Part shown: piece by piece, positions 43,161 to 48,813 of the stretch
Position numbering within the stretch: position 1 is the first letter of the stretch
Layout of the letters: every line of letters starts with the position of its first letter
Assembly (NCBI GenBank): GCA_003427395.1
Contig: BFEA01000457.1
Location: 372,925-421,737, forward strand
Length of the DNA stretch: 48,813 nucleotides
Direction of reading: 5' to 3'
Source of the DNA: Chara braunii
Taxonomy: Eukaryota; Streptophyta; Charophyceae; Charales; Characeae
Notes under the pieces: generated by a model
What the model was told of the DNA's origin: nothing
The model's database searches: none
The model's input: only the letters and a program-made list of their open reading frames with translations
Program-made: the position numbers and the translations under genes

Positions 43161-43859
43161 TTATACCCCAGCACTTTTAAGAACATCGAGAAACTATGAA
43201 CGAACATGTACTTCTGGAAAGTTACAACATCAACCCTGCATTGTGGAGATGTTGGGTTACGCGGACGCTGACCTCTTTCACAAGGCGCCTACCGTGTCAG
43301 CCACCATAGCTGTGTGAGAGCTACGGCAAGTTGGCAACAGTGCCCTGGCATAGCCTAGACTCGGGAGTGCTTTGCACTCTTACACCATGGCATCCTGGCA
43401 GCTCCGTAGCTGACCTCCATACCAACCTGCACACCTTATAGGATCTTGACACCAGAGGATCCGCCCTTCCCTCATGCCTTCTGCTGAAAAGTGGGGGCTC
43501 CTTTCTCACCATCCAAAGGCCGCGCGCTGTACTTCACGACAAGCCATCCCGACTGCCTCGACCACTAGGAAAGCATGGAAGGCGGAGCGGCGCGTCTGGA
43601 CGCAGTGGGAGAGCATGCGGCTGCGGTGGCAGCGCTCCGGCATGTCCAAGGGCTTCAGCAAGTCTCGTTTGACCTATCTTCGTCGCAAGGCAGTCGGATG
43701 TCCATTTACGTCATGTTCTGGATTTCACCTAATTCAGGTGTTGCTTTGGTCCTCTACGTTCTGTTTAGCGGGCCTGCAATTCATTTCTAGGCCAATCTTG
43801 CCACATGAATCTAACGCAAATATGGAGGCAGGTTCGTTCTGAAATGCCTGTAGCACAGA
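43161..43859 (+). other. Unassigned stretch with a possible exon-like GC-rich patch
   Basis: From about 43558 to 43720 composition is GC-richer, and one frame reads 'VGEHAAAVAALRHVQGLQQV'. I could not match this to the expected cupin C-terminal half or to any family, and no matching splice pair was established. It is noted only as a place to test for an exon. Confidence 0.2.
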
Positions 43860-44160
43860 TACACACACACACAGACAGTGAGTGAGAGAGAGAGAGAGAG
43901 AGAGGGCAACAGCGGGAATAGGGGGCAGGAGCAGGCTCAGCAGGGTCGGGCGGCCATGGAAGGAGCGAGAGCAGGGTGGGGAGGCCCTTCGAGATCACAC
44001 ATGCCATGATGCTCTGACGCTACCTGCGACCTCTGTATCTCTTGCTCCCTTCTCACTCCTGCTGCCTCCCGCTCCTCCCATGGCCGCCCAACCCTGCTCC
44101 CATTGGCCCCTGCAGCTCCCCCCTATTCTCTCTCTCTCTGGTGCACAGAGAGAGAGAAGA
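43860..44160. repeat. Foldback of ~100-bp arms bounded by (GA)n and (CT)n
   Basis: The left arm (~43887-43985) starts with (GA)n after a (CA)n run and contains 'cgggcggccatggaaggagc'. The right arm (~44040-44150) contains the complement 'gctcctcccatggccgccc' and ends in (CT)n. The arms are imperfect. The loop is about 55 bp. Confidence 0.75.
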
Positions 44161-44189
44161 GGGTGCATGTGTGCACGGCAACGGCCCTT

Positions 44190-44345
44190 TCTTTTTCATA
44201 CAGAATGATACAATCAATCAATCGATCAATTCTGCAACGTTTTTTTTCTTTTTCATACAAAATGATACAATCAATCAACCAATCAATCTGTTTCTTCATT
44301 CTTTGTTTCTTTCATACAATCATAAATCAATCAATCACTCATCAA
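44190..44345 (+). repeat. Repeats of 'tttcatacaaaatgatacaatcaatc'
   Basis: Three copies of 'tcatacagaatgatac' + 'aatcaatcaatc'-type text occur near 44198, 44252 and 44312, with variable T-rich spacers. The apparent N/Q/I/S-rich peptides are repeat translations. Confidence 0.7.
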
Positions 44346-44789
44346 TCCATATTCTCTTTAATTCGATCCCCCATACAAAATCACCAATAAAAGATCTTTT
44401 TTTTTCCTTTGTTTGTCCCAGAGGGTTGGGACGGGGTTCCAAAACCACACTCTTCATCCCGAATGGCCGAGAACCCCCCCGTGGTGGCTGCCACGTGGCA
44501 ATCACGACTGTGACCATGCCCTCCCGGCCATGACTGGGAACACCGGGCACAACCGGCTCAGGCCCAGTCCCCCGTTGGGGGGACACATAGGTCGTCGGCA
44601 TGCCACTGTAGCTTCTCGCATGTAGCAACCACATAACCTGTGACATCTGTCTGCAACTGCAAGAATTGGATGTGGTGTTTCCAGTCCACACCAGAACCGG
44701 TTCTGTCCGGTCAATATCCGCTCCTCGTACAATACTAAAACAAGTCTCCATGCTTACGAATGGCACAGAAAATAGTCGAAATAAAAGTT

Positions 44790-46095
44790 GATGAAAAGAT
44801 CTGCTGAAAATTGAACAGGAACATTTGTCCCCCATCACCCCTAATATAGACTGTTATGGCCCACAGTTGCGGGCAGCTTGCATTCAAACAACATGCTAAA
44901 GATTTATTGACATCGTAAGGATTTATACATGTAAAAAAGTAAACTCCTCCAAATCAGTCTAAATGGTGACAATGCATGCAAATGAGCATAAATGAGAGAA
45001 TACACAAAATGAAAGCTAGTCAAAGGGACAATTGTTCAAATGCCCCTGAACGTACGGGTATTTCATCAGATTATTCACATACCCCTAAAAGGCATGGGTG
45101 TGGCAAAATGCATGATAATGGTGAAACTTTGGACTTGTCATCTTTTGCATATACCCCTACTGGGCCCTGGGCAACTTGTCTATATGCCTGCAAACAGCAA
45201 AAGAAATGGTCGGTCCCCTACTGGGGCCCAGGGTCAGGGTATATGCCAAACCTCTGTGCATGGGATGGGGGCAGATGCAGAAGTTTGGGGCATTTCAGCG
45301 CAGTGTCTACCCCATAAACGTGACCGGGGCCAGTCAGTGAATGGTGACCGGGCAGTCATAGACTCATAGGCCCCTCGACCCGGGAACGGCCATTCACAGT
45401 AACCAGCCAAACCATGATAGCCTTCAACTGTTCACCCCCGTAATGACTGTGAAAAAAAAATAAAAAAATCGAAAGGAACTATAAAACACCTACAAACTAA
45501 CAAAAATGTTCATGCTGGCTGGTTCCCTGATTTTTTTTTTTTTTCTCAATTTTCGTGAAAAAAATAATGGAAAATTTAGGGGGGGCTACGCTCCGATGAG
45601 ACCCACCCGTAAAAAAAAACTTACACCCAAAAAAAAAAAAAGAACCTTTCCATTCCGCTGCCGTGACCACCCGCCGGTCAGGATTTCTATGACCAGTGAT
45701 CGTGGTCCGGTCACACACACCCCTGTTCATGAACGGGGGTACAGCACTGCAGCCAAAAAAAATAAAAAAAACCTTTCCACTCTGCTGCCGTGACCACCCA
45801 TCGGTCAGGATTTATATGACCGGTGATCGTGGTCTGGTCACAGACACCCCTGGTCATGAACGGGGGTACAGCACTGTCTCATCACACCCCTGTGTTTTAG
45901 GGGTATCTAACGAAATACCCATATACTTTTAAGGGTATTTCAACAATTTTCCCATGATCAAAAGATCTGATGAAAAATTGAACAGGAGTATACCTCCCCC
46001 TATATTCTAAAAGGCTGTTATGGCACAAGGGAATGAGGGCGGCTTACACTCACTCAAGCAACCTTTATACATGCGAAGCAAAGTAAAAGGAGATG
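44790..46095 (+). repeat. Two diverged copies of a ~140 bp segment (44790-44945 and 45955-46090)
   Basis: Both contain 'aaaagatctg.tgaaaattgaacagga', 'cccctaatata..ctgttatggc', 'gcggct' and 'tttatacatg.gaa.aaagt'. They are in the same orientation about 1.16 kb apart and may be the two ends (LTR-like) of a small element or a dispersed duplication. Confidence 0.5.
45643..45882 (+). repeat. 127-bp tandem duplication
   Basis: Copies begin at 45643 and 45770 with 'aacctttcca.tc.gctgcc', share 'gtgaccaccc..cggtcagga' and end 'gaacgggggtacagcactg'. They differ at about ten positions. They lie between the two copies of the ~140-bp segment. Confidence 0.85.
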
Positions 46096-46589
46096 CAAGA
46101 AGAAAAGCCGAGGTACAAACGGCCGTACAGTAGAGATTTCCAACTGTTGGTACAATTGTTTTGGTTATAACAGACCCGAGTTCCAGTCCATATGGAACCA
46201 AACACAATATTTCTGAATAACCTGACACCAGTCGCTCCAATGACGGTATCTCAAGGCCGTAACCTTTCTATTGGTCGGCACTGCCTGGCACCATTTTGAT
46301 GTGTTTCGATTATTTCAAACAAGAGTCTTTAAACTTTTGAATCTATGGTGTTAATTCTAACCTTTCACTGGCAACAGTAGAGGAAACAAAGCATGCCATA
46401 AGAGCACATTCATACTGATAACGTTTTGATCTGTTTTTTTTTATTCCTACATGGCGGCTCGCAAGAGTCAGAGCTGTGGCGCTCAAATTAGACTCAGTGT
46501 GCTTCATGTTGATTGCTATGGAGGTAAAGCCGTTTCAATTGCAGATCTGCTCATCTGGGTGTGTTTAAAGAAGCTCTCATGGTGACAAT

Positions 46590-46625
46590 TTGCAACACAC
46601 ACACACACACACACACACACAGCAC
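46590..46625 (+). repeat. (CA)n microsatellite
   Basis: About 14 CA repeats. No gene features lie adjacent. Confidence 0.95.
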
Positions 46626-47440
46626 TGCGAGCAGTGCAACATGGAAAAAAAATCCAAGGTTATATACAAAATGCTATGGAGGGGAAATAACACACGCCCA
46701 TCCCACAACCATCACCAACCACAGTTAAATTATATACCAACCATAAGCAATCATTGTCTGCTCTTCAAGCGAGTTCAGCACATTCTACTTTTACATCACA
46801 AAGGGTGGGATCGAGGCGCGGGCCCTCGCAGTCGCAGAATTCGTGGAAAGCACCCTCTCATAAAACTCTGGTTTCGGGCACCTAAAAACACCCAGGCCAG
46901 TAATATGCACCCAGGGAAAACATTGGCGGGGATATTTTCATCCCACGTTGGGCCCTGCCTGAGTTGGTTTTCCTGGCCCCTACCGACCTGCTGGCCTGGG
47001 TTTTTGCGGGAACCTGGAGCTGAAAAGGTTTCTGCGTGGGAGCTTTCAACCAATTATTCCCCTCACCAATTCTACCCTTTGTTCTGACTCCTGAGAATGT
47101 AGTGGGTGTGCTAAATGACCACGCAGCACGACTCAAAACATGCGACGTCAATAACCAAGACAGGTAGGAGAGAAGGTAGTCCAATGAAGCAAGAATTCTA
47201 CCCAGGTTAATACTGGTGCCATTTAGCAAATAATCCAGTGGCCCCCGCAATGAACCACATCTTTCTTTTTAACTGACTTATAAAGTACATAACACTGCCA
47301 GTCTGCATAAGACAGATCCCTTTCAGCTAAAACAAAAAGAAAACTAAGCTTGGAAAAAGAAAAGAAGAAAAAAACACCACTTTTAACCAAAACATTTGCA
47401 CTGCAAGAATACAAGGACGCTACATCAAAGGCTTAAACCA
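46626..47440. other. Unassigned sequence
   Basis: A minus-strand frame of 122 codons (46882-47250) and an overlapping plus-strand frame of 165 codons lack recognisable motifs. No gene is called. Confidence 0.4.
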
Positions 47441-47444
47441 ATTC

Positions 47445-47600
47445 GCCGTTTCTCTTACATTTTTCTTCTCTTTTCTTTCCTTCTTTTTCTCTTTTATCTT
47501 CGAAGCCAATTAGTCATTTCTCTTACATTTTTCTTTCCTTCTCTTTCCTTCTTTTTCTCTCTTTTATCTTCGTTTTTCTCGGCGCCCCCCCCCCCCTCCC
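47445..47600 (+). repeat. 65-bp duplication in pyrimidine-rich DNA
   Basis: 'tttctcttacatttttcttc...cttttatcttcg' occurs near 47451 and again near 47516, followed by a C-run (47584-47602). Confidence 0.7.
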
Positions 47601-47882
47601 CCCTCAATTTCTCTACACAAACTCTTTCCTTGCAAATTCCAGGAATGACAAGTATCTTGTTTCTTTTAATTTCGAGGCAACTCCTTTCTTCCACAATGGC
47701 ACAATCCCTTCACAGTCATCAGCCTATTTATTGTTCCGAGTGGGCGATGGCCGCGATGCAATTACACAATCAATGCCCCATCCAATTTACCAATCAGGTC
47801 TCGTGTGGGACCATCCCTCGCATGGCCCCTCCCTCCACGGAGGGCCAGAAACCCGAAAAAAGAACTCCCCCCCAAAAAACAG

Positions 47883-48050
47883 ATGATGTGAGAAAACCCA
47901 AAAAAGATTCCACAGGCGATGTGAGAAAACCCAAAACAGATTCCACAAAGCTTTATATAACCCTTACATACTCTGCCAAACTCAACCCAGTAAATAAGAT
48001 TCCACAAAGCTAACGTACCCCCTCACATATCCCACCAAACTCAGCACCAC
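47883..48050 (+). repeat. Nested short tandem repeats
   Basis: 'gatgtgagaaaacccaaaa' + 'agattccaca' occurs at 47883 and 47918. 'agattccacaaagct' followed by 'cc.tac.ta.....ccaaactca' then occurs at ~47938 and ~47997. Confidence 0.7.
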
Positions 48051-48717
48051 AAATGCTAGTCCTCAGTCGACAACATCCTAGTGTAAATGCATCGAAAGTG
48101 CTCTGATCTCCGTACACTCGAACTGACCGGAAATTTTAGAAGTCAGGGCGAACACCAGGTCCAGATGCATTCAAAATGTTGTGCAAACAAGGCGCATTCG
48201 TAAATGCATCTGGAGCGCTCCTTGACTTACTAGATGATGCATTCAGAAAACTTCCAGAATGACCAAACATTCAGAGTGTGTGGGGGCGGGGGCTATGTCT
48301 CACCCGCGGCCGCTGGGTCAAACTCAAAGGCCGTGATCACTGGCGCCCCGGCTCCGACTGCGGTTGGGTGCAGCCACGACTTTCAGGAATTGTTTTAGAC
48401 TTAAAATTCTCAGGAAAAAAAAACAAATTACAAAAAATATGGTGTTGTGGATCTACATTGTGCAGTTTTCTATTGGGTTAATTTCAAAAGTATTGCAGTT
48501 TCGAAGTTTGGCAGCAAAAATGTCGTCCATTCAAAGTTTTCTTTGCAAAAATAGATGTTTCTTTGCAGCTTTATCGGGTTCCCGTAGTTTGCCAGCAAAA
48601 ATACCGCGTTTCGCCAAGTTTCACAGCGAAGGACACCTAGCCTCCTGGCCTCGGGCAATCAGGGACTCAGCTTTCCGGCCTCAGGCACTCAGTTTCTTTT
48701 TTTCTTTTTTTTTTTCC
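48051..48717. other. Unassigned sequence
   Basis: Several short 'gcagcaaaaa'-type phrases recur between 48490 and 48610 ('gtttgccagcaaaaat', 'gtttggcagcaaaaat'), suggesting a weak ~50-bp repeat. No gene is visible. Confidence 0.4.
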
Positions 48718-48800
48718 TGTGGGTGTGGCCTAGGCATCTTTTTTTTTTTCCCGTGGGTGTGGCCAAGGCATCTCGGCCGTGGCCACGCCGAGATGCGCCG
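48718..48800 (+). repeat. 36-bp satellite family, second location
   Basis: 'gtgggtgtggcctaggcatc' and 'gtgggtgtggccaaggcatc' followed by 'tcggccgtggcc' match the unit of the 39.1-39.7 kb array, here interrupted by T-runs. The window ends inside it. Confidence 0.8.
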
Positions 48801-48813
48801 GCCACTTTTTTTT

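Noticed and set aside
43474-43842. Candidate third exon of the cupin gene
   Set aside because: The translated text does not resemble the C-terminal half of a 7S globulin, and no compatible acceptor/donor pair was found.

Overview
The window looks like nuclear DNA of a plant-lineage (streptophyte) organism, most likely a charophyte alga such as Chara. This rests on a vicilin-type cupin gene with plant-style splice sites, a possible ~10 kb intron, very low gene density, and heavy loads of tandem repeats, foldback repeats and decayed mobile-element genes. There is no operon structure, no ribosomal RNA gene and no CRISPR. The species is an inference; the repeats were not searched against any genome.

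Layout. 1-0.9 kb: AT-rich, nothing recognised. 0.9-3.9 kb: tandem array of ~750 bp units, each carrying a 22-bp palindromic motif. 4-7.8 kb: decayed tandem repeats and a poly-C/assembly-scar zone at 5.3-5.5 kb. 7.8-11.8 kb: many more copies of the 22-bp palindrome, small tandem duplications and one unrecognised broken reading frame (9.3-10.3 kb). 11.86-17.6 kb: a broken coding region of about 5.7 kb in at least eight frame segments. It has a ParB-like domain followed by a domain resembling a beta-class DNA N4/N6 amino-methyltransferase whose catalytic motifs are degenerate. Its tail carries four in-frame copies of the 22-bp palindrome. 17.9-18.5 kb: a ~630 bp foldback with five 22-bp palindromes placed nearly symmetrically. 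18.7-19.35 kb: remnant of a Ulp1-type (C48) cysteine protease. 19.4-29.4 kb: tandem arrays, a 705-base N gap (21591-22295), GC-rich satellites and a possible promoter- or LTR-like AT-rich block; no convincing gene.

29.5-40.8 kb: the one clearly gene-like locus. Exon 1 (29506-30445) encodes a signal peptide, a Lys/Glu-rich segment and the first half of a vicilin-like cupin. Exon 2 (40620-40801) continues the same cupin in the correct phase. The apparent intron holds (CT)n(CA)n, several tandem arrays, inverted repeats and SINE-like pieces. It also contains a perfect 38-bp Nextera mate-pair junction adapter at 39684-39721, so its length and order are not trustworthy. 40.8-48.8 kb: repeats, including a ~390 bp duplication with a TTAA-flanked inverted-repeat element in one copy; later exons of the cupin gene were not found.

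The most unusual content is the 22-bp palindrome family (more than 30 copies, all left of 18.5 kb) and its association with the ParB/methyltransferase-like relic, the foldback and the Ulp1 relic. Whether these belong to one mobile element is an inference that cannot be settled here.
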